A model generated the notes under the pieces. That model made no database searches. It was not told the DNA's origin and saw nothing but the letters and a program-made list of their open reading frames with translations. A program made the translations under genes and the position numbers. Positions 1 to 8,110 of a stretch of 27,308 bases of DNA are shown here, one piece after another. Every line of letters begins with the position of its first letter. The first letter of the stretch is position 1. Source of the stretch: an uncultured Clostridia bacterium (GTDB taxonomy: Bacteria > Bacillota > Clostridia > Oscillospirales > Acutalibacteraceae); NCBI GenBank assembly GCA_946042285.1, contig CAMGDK010000006.1:1-27308 (forward strand), written 5' to 3'.

Positions 1-53
1 TTTTATTCTTCACGTTCTTTGGCGTGGTTCAGACCACTTTATCGACAGTCTAA
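1..53 (+). other. Window edge, possible tail of an upstream gene
   Basis: Frame 3 reads as a short hydrophobic tail (LFFTFFGVVQTTLSTV) ending in TAA at 51-53. It could be the C-terminus of a plus-strand gene lying mostly outside the window. No start, ribosome site or domain is visible, and the other two plus frames are also open here, so this is only a possibility. Confidence 0.15.
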
Positions 54-82
54 AATGACCTAAGAACGAGCTTAGGTCATTT
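53..82 (-). terminator. Hairpin terminator after the FtsX-type permease gene
   Basis: A perfect 12-bp stem (AAATGACCTAAG at 53-64 and its complement at 71-82) encloses a 6-base loop. It starts five bases beyond the permease stop codon on the minus strand. The T-run on the minus side is short (about four T), so termination may be moderate. The hairpin is symmetrical and could also serve a plus-strand gene ending at 53. Confidence 0.7.
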
Positions 83-87
83 ATTCC

Positions 88-2649
88 TCAGTTGATTTCC
101 TGCTTTAATGTTTCGACTATTGAATCGTTTTTTAATTTTGCAAATGAGTAAATCATTGACAATCCGATTACTGCAAATACAACAAGTGCTACTGCAAGAT
201 ACAAAAACCAATTTATCTCAAACGGTATTGCATCTACGTCCATTGACTTATTCATCGCAAATGAAATCAACGCACTTATCGGCAAGCCGAAAATCAAAGC
301 CTTAATACCGTAAAAAGCACTTTCAAGCGCAATCATCTTGTTGAAGCCCTTTGGAGTTGTGCCGACAGATTTGAGCATCGCAAACTCCTTTTTCCTCATT
401 GCTATACCTGTTGATACGGTGTTGATAATGTTAAATACCGTAATAAGAGAAATAAGAGTAATAAATCCGTAAATAAGCACCTGAACAATCATTTCAATGG
501 TGTTATTAGCCTGTCTCTGCTCAATCAAATCACCGGTTATGGTTTTTTCAAAGTCGCTTGCTTCAAAGTATTCCTCAAGAGCCTCGCAAACCTCACTGTG
601 CTGCTTTGTTTCAATGCCTACCGAATAAACAAGAGGGCTATCCTCATTATCGTATGTCGGAGCGAGCATTTTAATATACTGAGTTACAGGCATATACAAG
701 GATATTGTATTTTTCGGATTAAGGTTGCACACATAGAAATCCTTGTCATAATCAACCAATCCGCCGATGGTTAAGCCGTCATAAGCGCAATCAGACATAT
801 CTACTCCGATAATGCTCGTATTAAATACTGTCGAGCCTGCCTGAGCGTGATTAACATTGTTCATCAAAAGAGCTTTATTACTCTCGTAATACTCTTTTTC
901 GTCAATTCCGTTATCCCTGCAAAGCTTATTAAAGTCCTCGTCATCAATAGCGTTAATGCTCATTGTGTGACCGCTGTCGAAGAAGTCCTTGTATGTCGTT
1001 GTTAGATGTTTGGAATCTATTATATTCCAAATATTTTCCTCGGCAGTAGGAGTGCGATAATAGCCGTTCATTACGCAATAAGCATCATCGACGCCCTTAA
1101 TGCCTTTGACATCATCAATAAAGCCTTCCCTGCTTTCGTACTCTACACCTGCATAAACCTGATAAGGAATGTCTGTTTCCGTTAAAATACTCTTACTAAA
1201 TGAATCACAGAAATAATTGCAGCTTAAGAACAAAACAACCGACAAGGCTATCGAGGCGGTGATTGTGCGTGCCTTTCTGCCGTTACGCTTAAGATTCTTA
1301 TTTGCAAGCTCTCCCTCATAGCCGAAGATAAGCTTGACAAGCTTTGATGACCTTAATCTTTTTGCTTTTATTTTAATCTCGCTGTTCTGCCTAATTGCGT
1401 CAATAGGAGTAATCCTCGACGCCTTAACGGCAGGAATCAGGCAGGAAATAAATATTGTAAATGCGCTGACGATTACTATTGCGAGTATTGCAAACGGTTC
1501 AACAACAATGTTCATTTTTAAGTTATTCGAGTCAACACCATTTATCATTCCGGTGGAAATAATCCTTTCACCGAGAATTGTCAGTGTTATGCCGATGCCT
1601 GCAATACCCGACAGTATTCCGACAGGGATACCGATTATGCCTAATATTCCGCCCTCAAAGAATACAGAAAGGCGCTTTTGCTTTTTTGTGGCACCGACTG
1701 ACGCAAGCATGCCGAGGTAACGAACACGCTCGCTTATAGACATTGCAAATGCATTATAAATAAGAACAACAGACGCAACGATGATTATTGCAAGAACAAT
1801 TGCAGCCATAGGAAGAATAATTTGAACTATCGTGCTGTCTTCATCAAACGAAAACTGTGTTTCAAGATACTCCTTTGCATAATAGCAATCGTCAACCTTG
1901 TTATCCCGCGCAATATCCTTAAGCACATTAAGAGAGTTATAATTTACAGACTTAAGCTCAACGAGTGCCTGAATTGTATCGCCCTGCTCTAATGGGTGCT
2001 TTGAATAATTAACGCATTTAAGAATAGGATAAGGGGTACTTGATGTGGCAGGGTTATTGTTCAAAATAGCAGTGATTTTATATTCATCCTGACCGCTCTT
2101 GGCAAAATACTCACCCTTTTGATAGCCACCGGTAATAACATACTGCTCGCCATCACCATTGTCCATAACTCTGTCACCGTTTTCGATTGTAACAATATCG
2201 CCGATTTTCCAGCCGAGATTATTCTTTTCTATAAGCTCCTGCTCTACGGCAATTTCGTTATCATTTTCAGGCAATGTACCCTCATAGCTGCCTGTTACCA
2301 TTTGATTGATGCAATCCTTATCACCTACTAAAAAATCGCCTGTACTATGCCTGTACGATTCCTTAATGAGTGAAAACGAGTTTCCCGTGCTGTCGTCAAG
2401 AATACCTGCTCTTAAGACTCTTTCATCCTTAATTATTGACTCAAGCTGATTACTGTCAACGCTCATAACTGCTTGGTAGTGACCGTCTGTAAGCAGGCAC
2501 ACATTTCCAAACAAATTCATGAACGATGATACTGCAACAAACACTGCCGTAATCATCGCAACGGAAACGCATATACCGAGTGTTGTTACTATTGTTCTGC
2601 CCTTATTTTCCTTAAGATGACGAAGGGTTAATTTATTTACGATATTCAC
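88..2649 (-). CDS. ABC transporter permease, FtsX/MacB type, two extracellular domains
   Basis: 853 residues, membrane component of an ABC transporter in the LolCDE/MacB/FtsX superfamily. One TM helix near residues 18-42 is followed by a large extracellular domain (about 45-270). Three TM helices with an FtsX-type core follow (about 275-420). A second copy of the plan comes next: TM near 460-478, extracellular domain (about 485-715), then three TM helices to the C-terminus. This is the duplicated layout of a single-chain permease with about 8 TMs, not the 10-TM BceB layout with one extracellular loop. The start is GTG at 2649 and its first base overlaps the upstream ATPase stop (GTGA), implying translational coupling. 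Such systems export or clear peptides, antibiotics or lipoproteins; the substrate cannot be read here. Co-localisation with a two-component system suggests response to envelope stress or an antimicrobial peptide (inference). Confidence 0.9.
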   Translation of the reverse strand: MNIVNKLTLRHLKENKGRTIVTTLGICVSVAMITAVFVAVSSFMNLFGNVCLLTDGHYQAVMSVDSNQLESIIKDERVLRAGILDDSTGNSFSLIKESYRHSTGDFLVGDKDCINQMVTGSYEGTLPENDNEIAVEQELIEKNNLGWKIGDIVTIENGDRVMDNGDGEQYVITGGYQKGEYFAKSGQDEYKITAILNNNPATSSTPYPILKCVNYSKHPLEQGDTIQALVELKSVNYNSLNVLKDIARDNKVDDCYYAKEYLETQFSFDEDSTIVQIILPMAAIVLAIIIVASVVLIYNAFAMSISERVRYLGMLASVGATKKQKRLSVFFEGGILGIIGIPVGILSGIAGIGITLTILGERIISTGMINGVDSNNLKMNIVVEPFAILAIVIVSAFTIFISCLIPAVKASRITPIDAIRQNSEIKIKAKRLRSSKLVKLIFGYEGELANKNLKRNGRKARTITASIALSVVLFLSCNYFCDSFSKSILTETDIPYQVYAGVEYESREGFIDDVKGIKGVDDAYCVMNGYYRTPTAEENIWNIIDSKHLTTTYKDFFDSGHTMSINAIDDEDFNKLCRDNGIDEKEYYESNKALLMNNVNHAQAGSTVFNTSIIGVDMSDCAYDGLTIGGLVDYDKDFYVCNLNPKNTISLYMPVTQYIKMLAPTYDNEDSPLVYSVGIETKQHSEVCEALEEYFEASDFEKTITGDLIEQRQANNTIEMIVQVLIYGFITLISLITVFNIINTVSTGIAMRKKEFAMLKSVGTTPKGFNKMIALESAFYGIKALIFGLPISALISFAMNKSMDVDAIPFEINWFLYLAVALVVFAVIGLSMIYSFAKLKNDSIVETLKQEIN

Positions 2650-3329
2650 CCTAACCTCACCTCGTCTCTTGTAATTTTACCATCCTCAATAGAGATAATT
2701 CTATCAGCAGACAAAGCGATTTTTTCATCGTGCGTGATGATTATAACTGTTTGATTTAGCTCCTTGTTGAAGCGTCTTAGCAAGGCGACAATTTCCTTGC
2801 TGTTTTCACTGTCGAGATTGCCTGTCGGCTCATCTGCAAGCATAAGTGCAGGATGATTAACGAGTGCTCTGCCGATTGATACTCTTTGCTGCTGACCGCC
2901 CGAAAGCTGATTTGGCAGATGATCGAGCCTTTGTGACAGACCTAACTTATCGACAAGGTCGCCGATTTGCTTTTTGTCGGGCTTCCTGCCGTCAAGAAGA
3001 AGCGGAAGAGTAAGATTTTCCTGAACGGTAAGAATAGGAATAAGATTGTAAAACTGATAAACAAGACCGATTTGCCTGCGCCTGAAGATTGCAAGTGCGG
3101 TTTCATCAAGTGTTGAAATGTCCGTACCGTCGATAACGACATTACCGCCTGTCGGTACATCAACGCCTCCTAAAATGTGAAGAAGTGTAGATTTGCCGGA
3201 GCCTGATGGACCGATGATGGCAACAAATTCGCCCTTTTCGACAGAGAATGACACATTGTCAAGTGCCTTAACCATTGTGTCTCCCTTTCCGTAAGTTTTA
3301 GATAAATTTTTAACCTCAAGAATTTTCAT
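2646..3329 (-). CDS. ABC transporter ATP-binding protein, MacB/LolD type
   Basis: 227 residues, cytoplasmic ATPase partner of the FtsX-type permease that follows. It has all motifs: Walker A GPSGSGKST, Q-loop in LVYQFYNLIP, signature LSGGQQQR, Walker B LMLADEP followed by TGNLD, and the switch histidine in IITHD. That TGNLD version of the D-loop is typical of the LolD/MacB/Bce group. The open frame extends upstream to 3368, but the start is placed at ATG 3329: GGAG lies eight bases upstream and the longer version would run into the promoter -10. The gene overlaps the permease start by four bases and is transcribed from its own promoter just after the kinase gene. Confidence 0.92.
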   Translation of the reverse strand: MKILEVKNLSKTYGKGDTMVKALDNVSFSVEKGEFVAIIGPSGSGKSTLLHILGGVDVPTGGNVVIDGTDISTLDETALAIFRRRQIGLVYQFYNLIPILTVQENLTLPLLLDGRKPDKKQIGDLVDKLGLSQRLDHLPNQLSGGQQQRVSIGRALVNHPALMLADEPTGNLDSENSKEIVALLRRFNKELNQTVIIITHDEKIALSADRIISIEDGKITRDEVRLG

Positions 3330-3353
3330 TGTTTTATCTCCTTTCATGCCATC

Positions 3354-3407
3354 ATTATATAGCCGCAATCTTACACCCTTGTGACTTTATTATTACAGTT
3401 TTGTCAC
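3354..3407 (-). promoter_or_regulatory. Promoter and tandem operator of the ABC exporter
   Basis: A perfect minus-strand TATAAT lies at 3354-3359, but there is no good -35 at 16-18 bp. Over the missing -35 sit two direct copies of TTACA-N3-TTGTNAC (plus strand 3371-3385 and 3393-3407), 22 bp apart, two helical turns. A good -10, a poor -35 and tandem half-sites are what is expected of a promoter activated by an OmpR-family regulator. The same motif occurs at 5118-5132 in front of the adjacent regulator gene. The motif is seen; its binding by that regulator is inferred. Confidence 0.65.
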
Positions 3408-3408
3408 A

Positions 3409-4401
3409 TTAGACAATAGCGTTGTAAAATCTGATTTCAAACTCACTGCCAACGCCGACCTCACTTTTTACGGCTACTGTCGCTCTCTCCTTTTCAAGCA
3501 CTGTCTTTGCCAATGCAAGACCTATGCCAACGCTGTCCGAATGGGAGTTTTTGCCATGATAGAATCTTTCAAATATGTGCGGTAAATCCTCATTTGCTAT
3601 ACCGCATCCGTTATCGCGAATGATTATGGAATTGTATAAGCTTGTACGACTTGATAAAATTTCAAGGCGTCCGTTTTTATCTGTATGCTCGATGCAGTTT
3701 TTGATAATGTTGCCGAGTGCCTCGGCAGTCCATCCATCGTCACCCGTAAATGTAAAATCCTCGACACTGTTTATAAGCTCAATTTGCTTTAAATCAAGAG
3801 TGACCAAAAACGGCTTTATGCTTTGCTCAATAACAACCTTTATCGAAAACGGCTCGCGTTTGAAATCCGCCGTGCCGGCATCAAGCTTTGAAAGCTTCAA
3901 AAGATTTGTGATAAGCCATTTCATCTTGTCAAGCTGTCCCTCAATAATAGACAGAAATTCATCTCTTTTTTCAGGCTGATTATTCTCCTTGAGTAAATCG
4001 GTCATCACCATCATTGATGTTAACGGAGTTTTAAGCTGATGCGATATATCCGCTAATGAATCGGCAAGATATGTTTTGTCTGCAATAAGCATTTCGTTTT
4101 GCGATTTTAAAATTGTAATTACCTTATATAAATTGTTACTCAGTATTGACAGCTCGCCCTCAGTGTTTTCCGAAATTTTCAAATCATAATTGCCGGAGCA
4201 TACGGCTGACAGGTAATTGTTTAAATCACTTAGCTTATTGTATCTTTTCTTTGTTTGCCAAACAAAAACACCGGTAAGCACTCCGCCGAGAAGAAGTGTT
4301 ATTAAAGCACACACAGGCTCAATAAGCAGGCACACCGCCGACAGAATAATTGTAAATACCGCACCTAATATGAGTGTTATTTTTAAATCCTTATTTATCA
4401 T
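3409..4401 (-). CDS. Sensor histidine kinase with two TM helices and almost no extracellular loop
   Basis: 330 residues. Two TM helices (about 7-27 and 30-49) are separated by only a few residues, so there is no extracellular sensor domain. A HAMP-like linker follows, then the HisKA segment with phospho-accepting H121 in DISHQLKTP. The ATPase domain shows the N box (NIIKNCIEHT), G1 (RDNGCGI), F box (FERFYHG) and G2 (VGIGLALAK). The start at 4401 lies inside the end of the regulator gene (11-base overlap), so the two are co-translated. Small two-TM kinases of this architecture (BceS/intramembrane-sensing type) commonly depend on a neighbouring ABC transporter to detect antimicrobial peptides, and one lies immediately downstream. 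The ligand is not known. Confidence 0.92.
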   Translation of the reverse strand: MINKDLKITLILGAVFTIILSAVCLLIEPVCALITLLLGGVLTGVFVWQTKKRYNKLSDLNNYLSAVCSGNYDLKISENTEGELSILSNNLYKVITILKSQNEMLIADKTYLADSLADISHQLKTPLTSMMVMTDLLKENNQPEKRDEFLSIIEGQLDKMKWLITNLLKLSKLDAGTADFKREPFSIKVVIEQSIKPFLVTLDLKQIELINSVEDFTFTGDDGWTAEALGNIIKNCIEHTDKNGRLEILSSRTSLYNSIIIRDNGCGIANEDLPHIFERFYHGKNSHSDSVGIGLALAKTVLEKERATVAVKSEVGVGSEFEIRFYNAIV

Positions 4402-5071
4402 TTTCTATTATATATCCCAAGCCGCGAATAGTTTTAATGTATTGTGGGGCGGTTGGATCCTCCTCAATTTTATCTCGTAGTCTTTTGATGTAAACGGTTA
4501 AGGTGTTATCCTCAACAAAATCGCCGTCAATATCCCATATATTTTCAAGCAGCTTATTTCTCGAAAGCACCTTGCCGCGATTGTTTAACAGTATAAGCAG
4601 CAGCCTGTATTCCATTGCGGTAAGGATAATTTCCTGATTATTCTTATAAACCTTAGCCTCGTTTGTGTTTATAACTAAATCGTGAATTTTGTATATTCCG
4701 TCGGCAGTATCCTTGCTGTACCTGCGAAGAACACTTTTGATACGAAGCAGAAGCTCCTTTACTCTAAACGGTTTAGTGATATAGTCGTCTGCGCCCATAT
4801 CAAATCCCATAACAACATTAACCTCGTCATCAAATGCCGTTAGAAATATTACGGGCAAATCACCCTTTTCCTTGATTTTTTTGCACACATCGTAGCCACT
4901 GCCGTCCGGCAGGGTTAAATCAAGAATATAAATAGAAAAGTCGTCGCTTTTTATTATGTCGTATGCCTGTGACACACTTTTTGCAAGGGTAACGCAATAG
5001 CCTTCATTTTCAAGCGAATAGGTCAATCCGATACCGATTGCATCGTCGTCCTCAAGAATAAAAATTTTCAT
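4391..5071 (-). CDS. OmpR/PhoB-family response regulator
   Basis: 226 residues. The receiver domain (1-118) has the acidic pocket D8-D10, phospho-acceptor D51 (ILDLTLPDG), switch T78 and K100 (TKPF). The C-terminal winged-helix domain (about 128-224) ends in the typical IKTIRGLGYII motif. It is first in the minus-strand order regulator, kinase, ATPase, permease, and overlaps the kinase. A motif copy matching the tandem sites at the ABC promoter sits 47-61 bp ahead of its start, so it probably controls its own operon and the transporter (inference). Start ATG at 5071 preceded by GGGGTGATTTA, a modest ribosome site. Confidence 0.93.
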   Translation of the reverse strand: MKIFILEDDDAIGIGLTYSLENEGYCVTLAKSVSQAYDIIKSDDFSIYILDLTLPDGSGYDVCKKIKEKGDLPVIFLTAFDDEVNVVMGFDMGADDYITKPFRVKELLLRIKSVLRRYSKDTADGIYKIHDLVINTNEAKVYKNNQEIILTAMEYRLLLILLNNRGKVLSRNKLLENIWDIDGDFVEDNTLTVYIKRLRDKIEEDPTAPQYIKTIRGLGYIIENDK

Positions 5072-5115
5072 TAAATCACCCCATAATTATTTTAACATAT
5101 ATATTTAAGTAATTC

Positions 5116-5133
5116 TATTACAATATTGTAATA
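5116..5133 (-). promoter_or_regulatory. 18-bp perfect palindrome, likely operator of the regulator operon
   Basis: TATTACAATATTGTAATA is a perfect palindrome upstream of the response regulator. Its inner part matches TTACA-N3-TTGTNA, as do both repeats at the ABC promoter. The surroundings are very AT-rich; a -35-like TTGTAA inside the palindrome with TATATG 16 bp on is a possible promoter. An autoregulation site is the simplest reading. Confidence 0.5.
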
Positions 5134-5142
5134 TTAGGGCAG

Positions 5143-5174
5143 AAAAAGGGTTGGAAAAAACTCCAACCCTTTTT
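5143..5174 (-). terminator. Terminator of the trpXYZ-type operon
   Basis: A perfect 13-bp stem (AAAAAGGGTTGGA and its complement) with a 6-base loop lies 10 bases beyond the ATPase stop on the minus strand. The stem ends in a run of five T. The mirror-image A/T ends mean it could act on both strands. Confidence 0.88.
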
Positions 5175-5184
5175 AATCATTATA

Positions 5185-5970
5185 TTAGCTTAAAAGCATT
5201 CTGTCATTATCAAGATTTTGACCAACAGATGATTTGAATTTGTTAAGCAAATCATTTACAGTGAGTCCGTTTCTTTCCTCGTTAGCCACATCATAAATAA
5301 CCCTGCCGCTGTCCATCATTATTGTACGGTTGCCAAGCTCAAGTGCCGACTGCATGTTATGAGTTATCATAAGGCATGTAATTTTATTCTCGTTGACAAT
5401 TTGAGTTGTAAGGTTAAGCACCTTTTCAGCCGTACCGGGATCAAGCGCAGCGGTATGCTCATCAAGAAGAAGAATTTTAGGCGGATTGATTGTTGACATC
5501 ATAAGCGTAAGTGCCTGACGCTGACCGCCCGAAAGCAGACCTACCTGCTGACTCATTCTGTCCTCAAGTCCCATACCCAAAAGAGCAAGCTTTTCCCTAA
5601 ATAAATTCTTATCCTTTTTTGAGATTGTGCTCAGCCAACCTCCGTGACCTGCTGCAAGAGCAAGATTTTCCTCAATGCTCATACCGGGCGCACTGCCCTT
5701 CATAGGATCCTGAAACAGCCTGCCGATAAACCTTGCACGCTTATGCTCCGGCATTGCGGTTATGTCTTTACCCTCAAGCAAAATCCTGCCCTCGTCTGTA
5801 AGATAAGTGCCTGCAATAGCATTGAAAAGAGTAGATTTTCCGGCACCGTTAGCACCTATAATTGTGATAAAATCGCCGTCATTAACATCAAGCGACAGCC
5901 CGTTGAGCGCAATTTTTTCATCAGGTGTACCCTTAAAGAACACCATTTTAATATCAGATAATGTCAGCAT
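5185..5970 (-). CDS. TrpXYZ-type ABC importer, ATP-binding protein
   Basis: 261 residues, cytoplasmic ATPase of the importer. Walker A is GANGAGKST, signature LLSGGQRQALT, Walker B ILLLDEH followed by TAALDP, switch histidine MITHN. The DEHTAALDP sequence and the SGGQRQ signature are the usual form in the ATPase that accompanies ABC_sub_bind lipoproteins (TrpX type) and LivG-like importers. It is the last gene of the operon, two bases after the permease stop, with GAGGGTG as ribosome site, and is followed by a strong terminator. The tryptophan assignment rests on the operon's T-box, not on this protein. Confidence 0.85.
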   Translation of the reverse strand: MLTLSDIKMVFFKGTPDEKIALNGLSLDVNDGDFITIIGANGAGKSTLFNAIAGTYLTDEGRILLEGKDITAMPEHKRARFIGRLFQDPMKGSAPGMSIEENLALAAGHGGWLSTISKKDKNLFREKLALLGMGLEDRMSQQVGLLSGGQRQALTLMMSTINPPKILLLDEHTAALDPGTAEKVLNLTTQIVNENKITCLMITHNMQSALELGNRTIMMDSGRVIYDVANEERNGLTVNDLLNKFKSSVGQNLDNDRMLLS

Positions 5971-5972
5971 AA

Positions 5973-6911
5973 TTACACCCTCTTTCCCGAACGAAGCCTT
6001 GCCTTTCTAATGTATTCAGGCAATCTTGTTTTCAAATACGGGCCGGCAATCGCAATAATTACGATTACAGACGATACGAGCTTAAGCATGAATGGCGGCA
6101 TGTGAAGTCCGATAGCGATTTGATATACCAAGCGAAAAACAACAGCACCGATAACAGCGCCCAACGCGCGAAGCGGAATTTTTGCGCGTCTTACAAACAC
6201 ACCGCCGATAAGCAGTGATGCCAATGCAACCGTTACCATACCTGTGCCGATATTGATTTCTGCCTGCTTTTGTGATTGTGCCAAAAGACATCCTGAAAGC
6301 GCAGTAAATGAATTTGCAATACAAAGACCTATAATCGTGGTAACAATAGGATTGATTGATGATGACTTAACCATATCGGGATTGTTACCTGTTGCACGAA
6401 TTGAAAGACCAAGCTTTGTCTTTAAAAACAATGAAAGAAACAAAACAACTGATATTACAGCCACAGCGGCAATAATAAGAGTCTGCTTGCCCTCAAGCAC
6501 TGTGCCGTCAAGCCTTTGCTTAAGCATTGAAAACAGCGTATCCGTACTGTTAAGATTAAGCAACGACGATTTTTTCATAACAGCAATATTTATAGAATAA
6601 AGCCCCGTATTAACAACAATTCCTGCAAGCAGGCTATCTATACCGAGAACCGTTTGAAGCAATGCAGTAATCAAGCCTGATGCCATTCCCGCAATCATAG
6701 CGGCAGGAATTGACAAAATCGGATGTCCCGATAATGCAACAACTGCTCCGACCGATGCACCGAGTGTAAAGCAGCCGTCTGTTGACAGGTCGCACACATT
6801 AAGCATGGTATAGCTCAAAAACAAAGCAAGCACTGTAAGCGAGCTAATCAATCCAAGCTCCAACACTGTTAGCATTTGCCCTGCATCAAATATTGCCAAA
6901 AAATTAGACAT
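5973..6911 (-). CDS. TrpXYZ-type ABC importer, permease
   Basis: 312 residues, multi-TM permease of the branched-chain amino acid/ribose class (BPD_transp_2), with about eight or more hydrophobic segments. It would form the membrane channel for the lipoprotein encoded just upstream. The frame is open back to 6947, but ATG 6911 is preferred: AAAGGAAGAGG precedes it, the protein then begins MSNFLAIFDAGQM, and the longer frame would run through the intercistronic hairpin. The ATPase follows after two bases. The importer set is complete in three genes. Confidence 0.85.
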   Translation of the reverse strand: MSNFLAIFDAGQMLTVLELGLISSLTVLALFLSYTMLNVCDLSTDGCFTLGASVGAVVALSGHPILSIPAAMIAGMASGLITALLQTVLGIDSLLAGIVVNTGLYSINIAVMKKSSLLNLNSTDTLFSMLKQRLDGTVLEGKQTLIIAAVAVISVVLFLSLFLKTKLGLSIRATGNNPDMVKSSSINPIVTTIIGLCIANSFTALSGCLLAQSQKQAEINIGTGMVTVALASLLIGGVFVRRAKIPLRALGAVIGAVVFRLVYQIAIGLHMPPFMLKLVSSVIVIIAIAGPYLKTRLPEYIRKARLRSGKRV

Positions 6912-6937
6912 AGTCCTCTTCCTTTCAAACAACAACT

Positions 6938-6963
6938 GCACTCCCACTGACTTATGGGAGTGC
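6938..6963 (-). terminator. Intercistronic hairpin between lipoprotein and permease genes
   Basis: GCACTCCCA pairs with its complement over a 9-bp stem with an 8-base loop, between the lipoprotein stop and the permease ribosome site. There is no T-run beyond it, so it is more likely to stabilise the lipoprotein mRNA or partly attenuate expression, giving an excess of binding protein over membrane components (common in ABC importer operons). Confidence 0.55.
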
Positions 6964-6993
6964 TGTGTTATGGTTTTATTTATTCTTTAAGAA

Positions 6994-8037
6994 TTACTCA
7001 AAGCTCTCTGCAGTTTCGATTGTTTTAATCTCTGTGCAATACGGAGCAGACTTCGACTTTACATCATCAAAATTAAATCCGATTGCTTCACATGTCTGTG
7101 TGTTGATTGTTGCTGTACCGTTATCAAAGAATTTAACAGGGTATGTTGCAACATCCTTGCTGTTAACAAGAATATCGGCAACCATATCTGCAGTATCTCT
7201 ACCGAGTGCTGCATAGTCAACACCGTAGCCGAGGAATGCACCGTTAAGAGCGAATGAATCAGCACCTGTATAATGAGGAATACCTGCCTTTGCCAAATCC
7301 TCATATATTGAAAGCTCCGCTGTCATGATTGTGTTGTCGGTAGGAGTAAATACTGCACTGCAGTTATCCTTAACAATTGTTGATACTGCCTGCTGAACCT
7401 CTGTTACATTTGTGCCTGTATATTCCTTGTAGCTGACACCCTTTGCATCAAGATACTTCTTTGCATTTTCAATCGGTGTTTTTGAGCTATCCTGGCCCAT
7501 ATCGTAAAGAAGAGCGATATTGTCTGCGTCAGGATCATTTGCAAAAATCAAATCCATGATTGCATCCGTGTTAAGATAATCCGATGTACCTGTTACATTT
7601 GCGCCCGGTGCATCTGCACTTGCAACAAGACCTGCACCGACAGGATCCGATACAGCTGCAAATACAACAGGAATGTTGTTGTCCTCTGTAGCCGACTGCA
7701 TTGCCACTGCAACAGGAGTTGCAACACCAATCATAAGATCAACATTGTTTGAAATATAATTTGAAATAATTTGATTCATAACGCTTGCATCTGCATTACA
7801 GTTTTCAACCGTAACATCAAATACTACGCCGTTTTGCTCACCGGCTATCTTGAGCTGTGATTCAATATTTGCAACAATTTGGTTAAGTGATGCGTCGTCA
7901 ACATAGTTACATATACCTATCTTATATGACTTTGCCTGAGCTGCTTCGTCGTTTTCTGTTGTTTTTGAGCATGCTGCAAATGCAAGCACGATTGCGATTA
8001 CTGTGATTACTGCGATAATTTTCTTTAAGCTTTTCAT
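6994..8037 (-). CDS. trpX: TrpX-type substrate-binding lipoprotein
   Basis: 347 residues, ABC_sub_bind family periplasmic-binding-type protein anchored outside the membrane. The N-terminus MKSLKK, a hydrophobic stretch and lipobox LAFAAC give a lipoprotein with Cys23. The mature part begins with a family-typical KSYKIGICNYVDDASLNQ start and carries ATPVAVAMQ and FAAVSDPVGAGLV segments seen in this family. It is the first full-size gene of the operon, preceded by GAAAGGA and by a leader holding a tRNA-Trp T-box and a small Trp-containing ORF. The leader makes tryptophan, or a compound usable as a tryptophan source, the likely ligand (inference from regulation). Confidence 0.82.
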   Translation of the reverse strand: MKSLKKIIAVITVIAIVLAFAACSKTTENDEAAQAKSYKIGICNYVDDASLNQIVANIESQLKIAGEQNGVVFDVTVENCNADASVMNQIISNYISNNVDLMIGVATPVAVAMQSATEDNNIPVVFAAVSDPVGAGLVASADAPGANVTGTSDYLNTDAIMDLIFANDPDADNIALLYDMGQDSSKTPIENAKKYLDAKGVSYKEYTGTNVTEVQQAVSTIVKDNCSAVFTPTDNTIMTAELSIYEDLAKAGIPHYTGADSFALNGAFLGYGVDYAALGRDTADMVADILVNSKDVATYPVKFFDNGTATINTQTCEAIGFNFDDVKSKSAPYCTEIKTIETAESFE

Positions 8038-8110
8038 GATAATTTTCCTTTCATAATTAAAATATGTAGTAATAAATTTTATTAGTGTTAAATGTGCTTG
8101 ATGAAAATAA

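Noticed and set aside
1334..1720. 128-residue plus-strand ORF within the permease gene
   Set aside because: It is antisense to an intact, recognisable FtsX-type gene; the hydrophobic translation mirrors TM codons of the real gene.
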